DNA of 64,000 bases from Eubacteriales bacterium mix99 (GTDB taxonomy: Bacteria; Bacillota; Clostridia; Caldicoprobacterales; DTU083), in the NCBI GenBank assembly GCA_038396605.1, contig CP121690.1:2264500-2328499 (forward strand), in the 5' to 3' direction. The notes beneath the pieces are model-generated. The model worked only from the letters and a program-made list of their open reading frames with translations. It was not told the origin of the DNA and searched no databases. The position numbers and the translations under genes are program-made. Below are positions 55,046-63,623 of this stretch, piece by piece (within the stretch, counting starts at the first letter, position 1; every line of letters starts with the position of its first letter).

Positions 55046-56829
55046 TCATATGAGAAGAAGTTGTAGTGAAAATTATCTTTTTTTGCTTGTCCTAAACTTT
55101 TTTTAATTTCGGATCGGGTAAGTCTCTTCTTTGTAAAATCGAAGCCCATTGCCTTACCGATTGCATCCGTTACATCTGACCTGTAATCAAAAAGATAGAT
55201 ATTTTGGGATTCAGGTGAGCAGGTAATGTTCTTCAGGGCATTGATGATAGCTTCGGGGGAGTACGCGCCACCAAGACGTTTTTGGATCAGTCTGAGGATT
55301 ACCAGCGATATATAACAAATGAGGAAGTGCGCATGAATCCTGTCTTTACGGGAAACGTACACAGGCCGCGTTTCAAGATCACTTTTTGTAACACGGAAAT
55401 TATCCTCAATTCGCCAGAGCCCGCGGTACATATCGATGATCCTGTCATCAGAGAATGTGTCGGATCCATCTTCATCGAACAGGTTTGTCACGATGCAGTA
55501 ATAACCGTCATACTTTTCATCTTCCCTGAATTTCTCCATGTCGATACATGGCCGGCCTTTGGGAGCTTTTTTGATTTCACCTGTTTTCTTATCCACCTTG
55601 ATATTCTTAACATATCTGAGAGCCCCATAGGACGTGGCCCTTGTGTATGCAGACGGTGTTGAGGCGATACACTGGGCCTTTTTGAGCACAGCTTCCCGTT
55701 TCGCTTTGGAGCGGTCCGCATACTTCTTGTTATAGAAAACGATTTGCCGCTGATCCACAAGTACCTTCTTTTTATATGTTCTTCCGCCTTCCTTTAACAT
55801 ATCGACTTCTATCTCCCGCCTGATTACCCGGGACTTGCGCTTGTACTGATCACTGAACTGCTTGTAACCGGATTGATTATTAACATAATCCTTGAATTCT
55901 TTGCTTCCTCCCCGGATCGTCTGGCTGAATACGTAGGAGCATTTGCCGCTTTCCAGGTAATAGATGTTGTTCCCGGTATTTTGGGCCGCATCAGCCACTG
56001 CGACAACTCTGCCGGATTCATAGGCTCGTACAAGCTCTCCAATCATAGGCCTCAGGTGCAGCTTTTCCGAATTGTTACCAGGGAACAATTCGTAAGAAAT
56101 CGGAATGCCATCCGCATCCATGGCAAGGCCCAGCTGTACAATGGGATCGGGCCGGTGTTCCTTGGAAGGACCTTTTGCCCTCAGTTCGTCTTCCATATCA
56201 ATCTCAAAGTAGTAATTCGTCGCATCATAATATACCAGGCTGGTGTCCCGGCTGTATTGCTCTGTAATCCGCTTATGGATTTGAAGCTGTATGGCAGAAT
56301 CGATCCCTGCATAAAAGCTCAGTGACCGGTATATGTCAATAAGGGAGAAATCATCTTTCTTCTCGAAATCAAAATAGGTGCTCCGATGCTCAAAGGTGCG
56401 TTTCTTTGATGCAGGTTCAAGAATCCGCGATATGACAAGCAGTTTCAATATGGTGCTTGTGTTGTAGTCGAAATTCCTGCCTCTCTGCCTGTTGAGAAGG
56501 AGCCGGTCCAATCCCAGCTCATAGTAGATCTTTAGAATGGCAATATATCCAAAATTTTTACGGCCGGCTGTATTTTCAGGGAGAACAGTGTCCTTACGTT
56601 CTTTTACGATATATTCCGCATCGTTTAAAGCCTTTTCTTTGTTCTTCTCCTCTACATAGGCCTTAAAGTGGGCAATGGGATCATCGTAAACTTTTTGAAG
56701 ATCATCCAGATACCCGAAGGACTCGACAGTAGTACTGCCTGGATATTTCTTTCCTTTTTTCCGATAGCTTTGCGCCATGCTTAAGTATGTACGTCCAGTT
56801 TTTTTGTTTGTTACAGTTTTTAGATACAT
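55018..56829 (-). CDS. IS1634-family DDE transposase
   Basis: 603-aa transposase with an uninterrupted frame. The N-terminus MYLKTVTNKKTGRTYLSM and the downstream layout match the IS1634 group of IS4-like DDE enzymes. Probable catalytic residues are Asp in LVYYDATNYYFE, Asp in VVAVADAAQNTG and Glu in YRGLWRIEDNFR. No frameshift or stop is visible, so the element could still be mobile. It is transcribed towards the glycosyltransferase gene. The upstream AT-rich region contains the likely weak promoter; no typical -35 is seen. Confidence 0.92.
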   Translation of the reverse strand: MYLKTVTNKKTGRTYLSMAQSYRKKGKKYPGSTTVESFGYLDDLQKVYDDPIAHFKAYVEEKNKEKALNDAEYIVKERKDTVLPENTAGRKNFGYIAILKIYYELGLDRLLLNRQRGRNFDYNTSTILKLLVISRILEPASKKRTFEHRSTYFDFEKKDDFSLIDIYRSLSFYAGIDSAIQLQIHKRITEQYSRDTSLVYYDATNYYFEIDMEDELRAKGPSKEHRPDPIVQLGLAMDADGIPISYELFPGNNSEKLHLRPMIGELVRAYESGRVVAVADAAQNTGNNIYYLESGKCSYVFSQTIRGGSKEFKDYVNNQSGYKQFSDQYKRKSRVIRREIEVDMLKEGGRTYKKKVLVDQRQIVFYNKKYADRSKAKREAVLKKAQCIASTPSAYTRATSYGALRYVKNIKVDKKTGEIKKAPKGRPCIDMEKFREDEKYDGYYCIVTNLFDEDGSDTFSDDRIIDMYRGLWRIEDNFRVTKSDLETRPVYVSRKDRIHAHFLICYISLVILRLIQKRLGGAYSPEAIINALKNITCSPESQNIYLFDYRSDVTDAIGKAMGFDFTKKRLTRSEIKKSLGQAKKDNFHYNFFSYDKSRNLAHT

Positions 56830-56917
56830 GACAAAACCTCTCCAAACGGTGTAATATATATCTATTATACCATATATCTCTACGATTGTCTACTATTATT
56901 TATCATAATTTTGGTTT

Positions 56918-56950
56918 AAAAAAAGCCCTGTAGCCTATCGGCTGCAAGGG
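56918..56950 (-). terminator. Inward terminator at the right end of the IS
   Basis: CCCTGTAGCC (56926-56935) and GGCTGCAAGGG (56940-56950) pair with one bulge. On the minus strand the hairpin is followed by seven T (56918-56924). It lies upstream of the transposase and shields it from outside transcription. Confidence 0.7.
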
Positions 56951-56990
56951 GTTCAGGAATCGTTGTTCTGTTTTCTACTGTCAAAGAAGC

Positions 56991-57053
56991 GTGCTTATAG
57001 TAAAATATATTAAAATGATATTGACATATAAATAAGTATGGTATATTATAAAC
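56991..57053. repeat. 63-bp direct repeat, right copy, with ABC operon promoter
   Basis: Second identical copy of the target duplication. It carries TTGACA (57021-57026), a 17-base spacer and TATTAT (57044-57049), and the operator-like ATGGTATATTAT (57038-57049). The 250 bases from here to the binding-protein gene hold a palindrome (57075-57086), a weak hairpin near 57110-57150 and a second TTGACATATAAATA element at 57209. Confidence 0.9.
57021..57049 (+). promoter_or_regulatory. Promoter of the oligopeptide-type ABC operon
   Basis: TTGACA-17-TATTAT as described for the right repeat copy. The -10 is embedded in ATGGTATATTAT, so a protein bound there would block RNA polymerase. The same arrangement occurs before the GntR-type gene at 63531. 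Confidence 0.6.
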
Positions 57054-57074
57054 ATGTTATATATGCAAAGCGGT

Positions 57075-57086
57075 ATGATATATCAT
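57075..57086. promoter_or_regulatory. Perfect 12-bp palindrome, candidate GntR operator
   Basis: ATGATATATCAT is a perfect palindrome 26 bases downstream of the ABC operon -10. It matches the sequences overlapping the -10 elements at 57038-57049 (10 of 12 positions) and 63549-63560 (11 of 12). Confidence 0.55.
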
Positions 57087-57305
57087 TATTAATGCTGAAC
57101 ACAAAAATTGAATGGTGGAGGTGATGGCATAAAATCCATTCCGTCTTTTTATAAAGTATTAAAGAAGGATGTACTGCTGCCAAAGACACCTATACTAATT
57201 TAGCATCATTGACATATAAATATAACGACTGTCTGATTTCATGCATCCGGAAACCAATTTATGTGGAGAGGATATAGGATGAATCTTAGAAGGAGGTATT
57301 ATACC

Positions 57306-59252
57306 ATGAAAAAGAGACTCATTTCCATTTTAATGACGATCTGTCTGTCCATCAGCCTTGCAGCGTGCGGGGGCCCACCTCCGGGAGAAGAGACGGCGGA
57401 AACGGCACCTGCAAAGGCAGAGATCAAAAAGGGCGAGAAGGTCTATATCACAGAGGGAGGAATTCCTGATCCGGCTACATTTATCGCGAATCAGCATTCA
57501 GAGGCAGGTACCGGAAACTTTGGGGATCTTGCCTACGAGGGCCTGATGAGGTATCAGCGCGGAACCGATGATATCCAGATGCAGCTGGCGGAGAGCTATA
57601 CGAATGAGGGGAACAAAACGATTTTTAAACTCCGCCCCAATGTGAAATATAACGACGGCGAGCCATTTACAAGTAAGGATATCTGGGCATTTTACGCGAT
57701 CAACCCGAACACCCCGGTAGAATATCTCAAGAGCGTGGAGACGCCGGACGACTTAACGGTTGAATTTGTCTGGAGAGAACCTGCTCCATCTGAGCAGCTT
57801 CGGATCATGCTGATCACGAGGGAGATTCATCATGCGAGATGCCCTTACCATATTTATGGGAAATATGCAGATGAGTTGAGCAAACTTTGGGCAGAGCTTC
57901 CGGATCTGACTCAGCAGCAGATCGAGGAAGGCGTGAAGGCTCCATGGGGCAAAGACCGGACGGCGGATCCGAAGACTGCCGCCAAAATCGACGATGTGTA
58001 TAAACAGTACACGCACCACGAAGAAAAAAAGCACTATGTAATCGGAACCGGTCCTTATGTAAATGTACTGGGACATACCATGAACGAAGCGATCATGATT
58101 CCGAATAAATATTACTGGAATAAGGATATAAAGCTCTTTGACAAGATTATCATCCGAAAGACAACGGGCGAGACCAAGGCCAATATGATGATGAACGAAG
58201 ACATTTATGCGATGGACGGAACGCTGCCGAAGGATATGACGGAGAAAGTTCTCTCTTCCAACAAAAATGTGATTTATTATCCAATGAAGGATCCGGCATG
58301 TATGGGTGTTTACTTTAACACAAAGTCCGAGAGAGTTCCGATGGACAAAAAGGAGTTTCGTCAGGCACTCAACTATATTGCAGACCGGGAGGCAATCCGT
58401 GATATCGGATCCTACCAGTCGGATACCAATCCATATTCCACTACAGTCATTCCGCCCTCGATGCTTGAGAAATATCTGAATCCGGAAGTCATTGACAGGA
58501 TGAGAAAGTATTCCACGGATCACGACAAAGCGGCAGAGCTGCTCGAAAGTATCGGCTGTACCAGGAAAGGGGATGAGTGGCTCAGCCCGGAAGGAAAACC
58601 AATGAAGATGGTGATCGGAATTGATAAGGGATGGTATGTTGCCACACTGATTGCACCTGCACTGGCAAACCAGTTTAAGAAATTTGGCATTGACTGTGAG
58701 GTGAAGGCAATGGACGGCAGTATGTATGGTAAAGCCGCCGACGAAGAGCACCAGTTTGACATGAGCTTTGACTGGATGAATATCGCCTGGACATTCAGCT
58801 ATCCGTTTTTCAGCCTGTCCGAGTTCTTTGATGCAGGAAATGGAATGTTCAAGAAGATGAATTTTCCATTTGATGAAAACCGTAAACTTTCCACTCTGGA
58901 GCTGGAAGACTGGGATGGGAACAAGTTTAATCCATGGGCATGGACACAGGGCATGCTGCGTGAGAGCGATGAAAATGTCAACAAGGACCATTATGAGAGA
59001 ATGATCTGGGCAACAAATGAAAATGCTTTCGGCATCAACTTCTTCCAGAACACAACCGGGTACTGGGAAAATATGAAATACGTCTCCGGACTTCCCATGC
59101 TGGACCGTCTGACCGACGACCGCTGGATGCCGATCCCTGAAACAGAAGAGGACGATATTCAGGTTCGTAATCTGAACGTCGGTCAATCCGGATATATTCG
59201 TAAAATGTGGATGCTGCAGCCGCCGGAAGATAAGGAGAAGGATGGAAAATGA
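57306..59252 (+). CDS. ABC transporter substrate-binding lipoprotein, family 5
   Basis: 648-aa extracellular binding protein of the oligopeptide/nickel/sugar family 5. The signal peptide ends in the lipobox SLAACGG. The mature domain has the family pattern NVKYNDGEPFTSKDIWAFYAI, VIGTGPYV and, later, FRQALNYIADREAI. Members bind peptides, opines or, in some anaerobes, oligosaccharides, so the ligand is open. The start at 57306 follows AGAAGGAGG. First gene of a five-gene importer with overlapping ends. Its upstream region carries the promoter duplicated by the IS. Confidence 0.92.
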   Translation: MKKRLISILMTICLSISLAACGGPPPGEETAETAPAKAEIKKGEKVYITEGGIPDPATFIANQHSEAGTGNFGDLAYEGLMRYQRGTDDIQMQLAESYTNEGNKTIFKLRPNVKYNDGEPFTSKDIWAFYAINPNTPVEYLKSVETPDDLTVEFVWREPAPSEQLRIMLITREIHHARCPYHIYGKYADELSKLWAELPDLTQQQIEEGVKAPWGKDRTADPKTAAKIDDVYKQYTHHEEKKHYVIGTGPYVNVLGHTMNEAIMIPNKYYWNKDIKLFDKIIIRKTTGETKANMMMNEDIYAMDGTLPKDMTEKVLSSNKNVIYYPMKDPACMGVYFNTKSERVPMDKKEFRQALNYIADREAIRDIGSYQSDTNPYSTTVIPPSMLEKYLNPEVIDRMRKYSTDHDKAAELLESIGCTRKGDEWLSPEGKPMKMVIGIDKGWYVATLIAPALANQFKKFGIDCEVKAMDGSMYGKAADEEHQFDMSFDWMNIAWTFSYPFFSLSEFFDAGNGMFKKMNFPFDENRKLSTLELEDWDGNKFNPWAWTQGMLRESDENVNKDHYERMIWATNENAFGINFFQNTTGYWENMKYVSGLPMLDRLTDDRWMPIPETEEDDIQVRNLNVGQSGYIRKMWMLQPPEDKEKDGK

Positions 59253-60247
59253 AATCCCGATACTACATCAACAAGGTCGGCATGGCAATACTTACCATAG
59301 CACTTTGCTCCATTCTTACTTTTGTACTGTTTCGCCTGATGCCGGGTGATATCTTTACCGCGAAGGCAAGGGATATGGCAGTTGAGAGGGGAATTCCCCT
59401 GGAGGAGGCCAGAAAACTTGTCGTCAGCAGATATAACTATGACCCGAAGGAACCGATCCCTTCGCAGATGAAGCGCTATTACGGCGCTCTTCTGCGGGGT
59501 GATATGGGAAATTCCATGTCGAACTATACGGTAAAAGTTACTTCCATTATAGGCTATTACATGCCGTGGACGTTATTTCTGGTCTCTATTGCCCTCATCC
59601 TGAGCTATCTTCTTGGTACGTGGCTGGGAAGTATTATGGCCTGGAAGCGAAAATCCGTGGTGAGTGCACTGATTGCCGCTTATACAACCATTGTAAATGC
59701 GATTCCGCCGGCTCTTGTGCCGACACTCGTCCTTGCAATCTTTGCATTTGGATTGAGATGGTTCCCGATACAGGGGGCTTATTCTTCGAATCTGACCCCG
59801 GGCTTCAACTTTGCATTTATTAAAGATATGTTCTGGCATGCGGTGCTTCCGGTGTTTGCCTATACCTGCACGCAGATCAATACGTGGGTGATGAATATGA
59901 AGGGCAGCTGTGTCAGCGTTATGGCCGAGGATTATGTCTCGGCTGCCTATTCCCGCGGAATATCCAGCAAAAGGATACGAGAGAAATATGTAAAAAAGAA
60001 TGCTTCCCTGCCCCTTTACACATCACTTGCCATCAGCTTTGGATCCATGCTGGGAGGTGCGACCTATATGGAGGGACCATTTGCCTATCCGGGCATCGGA
60101 TCACAGCTTGGTGCGGCCCTCGGAAACAGAGATTTTACCGTCTGTCAGGGAATTCTTCTGATTACGACGACTGCGACAGTAGCAGCAAGTCTTGTGGTGG
60201 ATCTGCTTTTACCGAAACTGGATCCGCGTGTAAAAGCTGAGGACTGA
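59249..60247 (+). CDS. Oligopeptide-type ABC transporter permease (DppB-like)
   Basis: 332-aa permease with about six membrane helices and the DppB/OppB N-terminus (LTFVLFRLMPGDIF). The cytoplasmic contact loop appears as EDYVSAAYSRGISSKRIREK. It overlaps the binding-protein gene by four bases. With the next gene it forms the membrane pore of the importer. Confidence 0.92.
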   Translation: MKSRYYINKVGMAILTIALCSILTFVLFRLMPGDIFTAKARDMAVERGIPLEEARKLVVSRYNYDPKEPIPSQMKRYYGALLRGDMGNSMSNYTVKVTSIIGYYMPWTLFLVSIALILSYLLGTWLGSIMAWKRKSVVSALIAAYTTIVNAIPPALVPTLVLAIFAFGLRWFPIQGAYSSNLTPGFNFAFIKDMFWHAVLPVFAYTCTQINTWVMNMKGSCVSVMAEDYVSAAYSRGISSKRIREKYVKKNASLPLYTSLAISFGSMLGGATYMEGPFAYPGIGSQLGAALGNRDFTVCQGILLITTTATVAASLVVDLLLPKLDPRVKAED

Positions 60248-60258
60248 TAAGGAGGGGA

Positions 60259-61179
60259 ATGATGAGCGCAGTCAGATCGTTTTTCAAGACGATGTATCAA
60301 AACAAACAGGCTTTTATTGGAATGATTATCCTTATAGCCTTTCTGCTGATCGCTACGATTGGGACAAAGGTTGTACCGCTGGATCTCGGAACGGATTTCG
60401 AGCATCGGTATCAGATGCCCTCTCCCGCTCATCCGCTCGGGACGGACTATGTGGGAAATGATTTGCTCCAGCAGATTGTGCATGGCACGAAATCGGTGCT
60501 GTACATCGGTCTTCTGGCATCGCTGTTCACTGTGGCGCTGGGCTTCTTTCTGGGAGCCCTCGCCGGTTTTGCGGGTGGCATTACAGACCGGATCATCTCG
60601 CTTGTGGCGCAGGTTCTGATCAGTGTGCCAATTTTCCCGATTCAGCTGATCATAGCGGTTGTATTTCCAATCAAGAGCACCGTCATGCTGGCAGTCGTTC
60701 TCGCGGTACTCAGCTGGGCACAGCTCGCCAGAAATGTCAGGTCAACAATTCTTTCCCTGAAGCAGAGAGAATTCGTCCTCATTGACAGAATTATGGGAAT
60801 GCCACAGTGGTATATCATATTGAAAGAAATTCTGCCAAACGTGACTTCTTATCTTGCCTCGACGTTCGTGCTGAACACGAATGCTGCCATTGCATCCAGT
60901 GTGGCGCTGATGATGCTGGGGATGGCGCCGTATGATGTCACACACTGGTCGATCATCCTCTCCAATGCCACCGCACAGGCGGCAAGCGGCATGAATACGG
61001 CAGGAATCTTCAACATGCTGGTTCCGACCTTTGCATTTGTGCTCCTGCAGATGTCTCTGATCTTCTTTGCAAATGGATTGGATGAGGCGCTGAATCCGAG
61101 ACTGCGCTCTGCCGCGAGTGCCAAAAAAAGCAAAAGGAGGGGTCGTCCGGATGTCAGTCAAAGAACCGTCAACAAGTAA
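60259..61179 (+). CDS. Oligopeptide-type ABC transporter permease (DppC-like)
   Basis: 306-aa second permease, with about six helices and the DppC/OppC features HPLGTDYVGNDLLQQIVHGTK (in part) and the contact loop REFVLIDRIMGMPQWYIILKEILP. AAGGAGGGG precedes the start. Its end overlaps the first ATPase gene by 29 bases in another frame, indicating tight translational coupling. Confidence 0.92.
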   Translation: MMSAVRSFFKTMYQNKQAFIGMIILIAFLLIATIGTKVVPLDLGTDFEHRYQMPSPAHPLGTDYVGNDLLQQIVHGTKSVLYIGLLASLFTVALGFFLGALAGFAGGITDRIISLVAQVLISVPIFPIQLIIAVVFPIKSTVMLAVVLAVLSWAQLARNVRSTILSLKQREFVLIDRIMGMPQWYIILKEILPNVTSYLASTFVLNTNAAIASSVALMMLGMAPYDVTHWSIILSNATAQAASGMNTAGIFNMLVPTFAFVLLQMSLIFFANGLDEALNPRLRSAASAKKSKRRGRPDVSQRTVNK

Positions 61180-62179
61180 TATGAAATCCGATATTTTTGG
61201 GGACATCATTCTGAAGATCGAAGATCTGTGCGTCGACTTTCTGCTGCCGGACGGGGATCTTCACGCAGTCTGTCATCTGGATTTTGAACTGCCTGCACAT
61301 AAAATCACGGGGCTTGTCGGTGAAAGCGGGAGCGGTAAGACAACGCTCACCAGTGCGATTCTTCGTACAGTATCCGCACCAGGCGAGATTACACAGGGGA
61401 AAATTCTCTTCGGGAATCAGGATATACGGAAGCTTTCCGAGGAGACACTGCGCAGATTTCGCTGGAATGAGATTTCCATGGTTTTTCAGGCGGCCCAGAA
61501 CTCTTTGAATCCTTCGATGACCATCCAGGAACAGTTTGTGGAGACAATTATGGCTCACCACAGGAATAGGAGCAACAAAGAGATGATGGAGATATCGAGA
61601 AAGCTTTTAAAGCAGGTGAAGCTGGAACCGGAGCGGATCCTGAGATCTTATCCCCATGAGCTTTCCGGCGGGATGAAGCAAAGAGTGATGATTGCATTTG
61701 CACAGCTGCTCGATCCGCCGGTCCTTCTGCTTGATGAACCTACCACGGCACTTGACGTGATTACACAGGATTACATCTTTACGCTTCTTGTGCAAATGCA
61801 TGAGAACATGCATAATACGATGCTGCTCTCCACCCATGATATCGCAATCGTGGCGAGAGTCTGCGATTATATGGCGGTGATGTATGGCGGACGAATTGTT
61901 GAGATGGGAGATATTTTCACGATGTTTGAAAACCCGCTGCATCCCTATACACAGATGCTGATCAAGGCAGCGCCTTCCCTTGTTGGAGAATTGAAGGAAC
62001 GGGTTGCCATACCGGGCTCTGCTCCGGACCTCATGAAGCCACACAAAGGTTGCATTTTCGCTGACAGATGTCCTTACTGTGAGGACCGGTGCCTTACGGA
62101 GGAGCCAGGACTTGAAGTGGCCGGAGAAGAGCATCTGGCTGCCTGCCACAGAATTTCCGGAAAGGAGGGGCAACCGTAA
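61151..62179 (+). CDS. Oligopeptide-type ABC transporter ATPase (DppD-like)
   Basis: 342-aa ATPase with Walker A GESGSGKTT, signature LSGGMKQRV, Walker B VLLLDEPT and the switch His in STHDIAIV. The C-terminal oligopeptide-transporter extension contains a cysteine cluster (CIFADRCPYCEDRC), which in this group is often an iron-sulfur or structural site. Start at 61151, eight bases after AAAGGAGGGG. Pairs with the next gene as a heterodimer. Confidence 0.93.
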   Translation: MSVKEPSTSNMKSDIFGDIILKIEDLCVDFLLPDGDLHAVCHLDFELPAHKITGLVGESGSGKTTLTSAILRTVSAPGEITQGKILFGNQDIRKLSEETLRRFRWNEISMVFQAAQNSLNPSMTIQEQFVETIMAHHRNRSNKEMMEISRKLLKQVKLEPERILRSYPHELSGGMKQRVMIAFAQLLDPPVLLLDEPTTALDVITQDYIFTLLVQMHENMHNTMLLSTHDIAIVARVCDYMAVMYGGRIVEMGDIFTMFENPLHPYTQMLIKAAPSLVGELKERVAIPGSAPDLMKPHKGCIFADRCPYCEDRCLTEEPGLEVAGEEHLAACHRISGKEGQP

Positions 62180-63222
62180 TGGAAAAGACAACTCCGATTG
62201 TGAAGCTATCCCATGTAGAGGTCAACTTTAACAAAAAGACGGGGCTGTTCCGAAAAGCAGATTATGTGAATGCACTGCACGATATTAATTTGTCCATATA
62301 TCCCGGAGAAGTAGTTGTTCTCGTGGGAGAGAGCGGAAGCGGAAAGACAACGATGGCAAATGTAATCGCCGGCATCGTACATCCAACCTCGGGAAAAGTG
62401 TTTTTTAAGGGCACGGAAGTGCCGGAGATGAATCAGGAACAAAAGGAAGAATACCGGAACAACATTCAAATGGTGCAACAGGATTCCTATGCTTCCCTGA
62501 ACCCGATGCGGAGGATGATTAAAATTCTTGGTGATCCGCTTGTGATCAAGAAGTATTCCGACAAGAAAAATGTGGAGGAAAAAGTCTCTCATTTTCTGAA
62601 TACCGTGGAACTGACCCCTGCGGAAAACTTTCTGCAGAAATATCCGCATCAGCTTTCCGGAGGACAGAGACAGCGTATGTTGATCGCACGTGCAATCTCC
62701 ATGAATCCGAAGCTGCTTCTTGCGGATGAACCGGTTTCCATGATTGACGTATCTCTTCGTGTATCCGTGCTGAATCTCCTTGCAAAGCTGAATCAGGAGG
62801 ACAATATTGCCATCGCCTATATCACGCATGATCTGGCGACGGCACGTTATGTGGGGCAAAATGGAAGAATCGAGGTGATGTACATGGGAGAGATCGTCGA
62901 ATCCGGACGCCTGCAGGAGGTTCTTTCGCATCCAAAACATCCTTATCTGCGTGCCCTTTTAAATGCTGTGCCGATACCGGATCCGAAGATTGCGAGACAG
63001 CCACGGGAGACCAGTATCAAGACGATGGAAGAAATCGAAGGTACTATTCCGTCTGGCTGTCGCTTTCATAACAGATGCCGGTACTGCAAAGAAATATGCA
63101 AAGAAAAGAAACCAGCTATGGAGCAGCATGGATCATCCATGGTGGCATGCCATCGCACAGCGGAACTTCCTCCATTTACACTGTATCAGAATGCAAGGGA
63201 GGATGCCAATCTTGAAAAATAA
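62179..63222 (+). CDS. Oligopeptide-type ABC transporter ATPase (DppF-like)
   Basis: 347-aa second ATPase: Walker A GESGSGKTT, signature LSGGQRQRM, Walker B LLLADEPVS (with Val where the first ATPase has Thr) and switch YITHDLATARY. The C-terminal extension again has cysteines (CRFHNRCRYCKEIC). Its ATG shares one base with the TAA of the preceding gene. A small membrane protein gene begins inside its last codons. Confidence 0.93.
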   Translation: MEKTTPIVKLSHVEVNFNKKTGLFRKADYVNALHDINLSIYPGEVVVLVGESGSGKTTMANVIAGIVHPTSGKVFFKGTEVPEMNQEQKEEYRNNIQMVQQDSYASLNPMRRMIKILGDPLVIKKYSDKKNVEEKVSHFLNTVELTPAENFLQKYPHQLSGGQRQRMLIARAISMNPKLLLADEPVSMIDVSLRVSVLNLLAKLNQEDNIAIAYITHDLATARYVGQNGRIEVMYMGEIVESGRLQEVLSHPKHPYLRALLNAVPIPDPKIARQPRETSIKTMEEIEGTIPSGCRFHNRCRYCKEICKEKKPAMEQHGSSMVACHRTAELPPFTLYQNAREDANLEK

Positions 63223-63451
63223 AGAAAATAATCACAAAGGCCTGACAGAACAGGATGAGCTCGTGATCCGTCAGACAAAACCGTATCTGTCCGGTTCGAT
63301 TCTTTGTTGCGTACTTTCCATATGCTGCCTCATTATAACGGGAATACAGCCGAAAGAGCCAGGTTTCTGGCTATGCGTCGCTACGCTGCTGCTGAACTTC
63401 CTGTTTATAACAGGAGTTTATAGAAAGACCCGGAAAATAAGAAAGCCATAG
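63212..63451 (+). CDS. Small two-helix membrane protein at the end of the ABC operon
   Basis: About 79-aa protein with a charged N-terminus (NKENNHKGLTEQDELVIRQT) and two hydrophobic helices (LSGSILCCVLSICCLIITGI and FWLCVATLLLNFLFITGVY, shown in part), ending in a basic tail. GGGAGG lies nine bases before a TTG at 63212; an in-frame ATG at 63203 is too close to the same site. The gene overlaps the end of the DppF-like gene by about ten bases, so it is probably part of the operon. No function is known. Confidence 0.55.
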   Translation: MKNKENNHKGLTEQDELVIRQTKPYLSGSILCCVLSICCLIITGIQPKEPGFWLCVATLLLNFLFITGVYRKTRKIRKP

Positions 63452-63530
63452 CCATTCCACCCGCTTTGATCCCCCAAAATTTGGACGGTAAGGGATATTA
63501 CAAAACAAACAGTTTTCTTTCAAATTAATA

Positions 63531-63560
63531 TTGACATATCATTTCTATATGGTATATCAT
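63531..63560 (+). promoter_or_regulatory. Promoter and operator of the GntR-type gene
   Basis: TTGACA (63531-63536), 18 bases and TATCAT (63555-63560). The near-palindrome ATATGGTATATCATAT (63547-63562) covers the -10. The same layout at the ABC operon promoter suggests that the GntR-type protein represses both. Confidence 0.6.
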
Positions 63561-63623
63561 ATTAAGGATAGGCAATGGCAGGACGAATGTCCTGGAACGT
63601 CCAATAGAAATGGGGTGCAGCTT

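Larger units (their letters stand above)
54977..56990 (-). mobile_element. IS1634-family insertion sequence, intact
   Basis: A 2014-bp element lies between perfect 63-bp direct repeats. Imperfect terminal inverted repeats contain TTTGACAGTA at 54982-54991 and its complement at 56976-56985, each exactly five bases from the direct repeat. The single transposase gene is full length. IS1634-type elements are known for unusually long, variable target duplications, which fits the repeats. Inward-facing terminators lie at both ends. Confidence 0.88.

Noticed and set aside
57110-57150. Hairpin GAATGG/CCATTC followed by TCTTTTT in the ABC operon leader
   Set aside because: Six pairs with a 20-base loop are too weak to call a terminator or riboswitch, and no known riboswitch core is visible.
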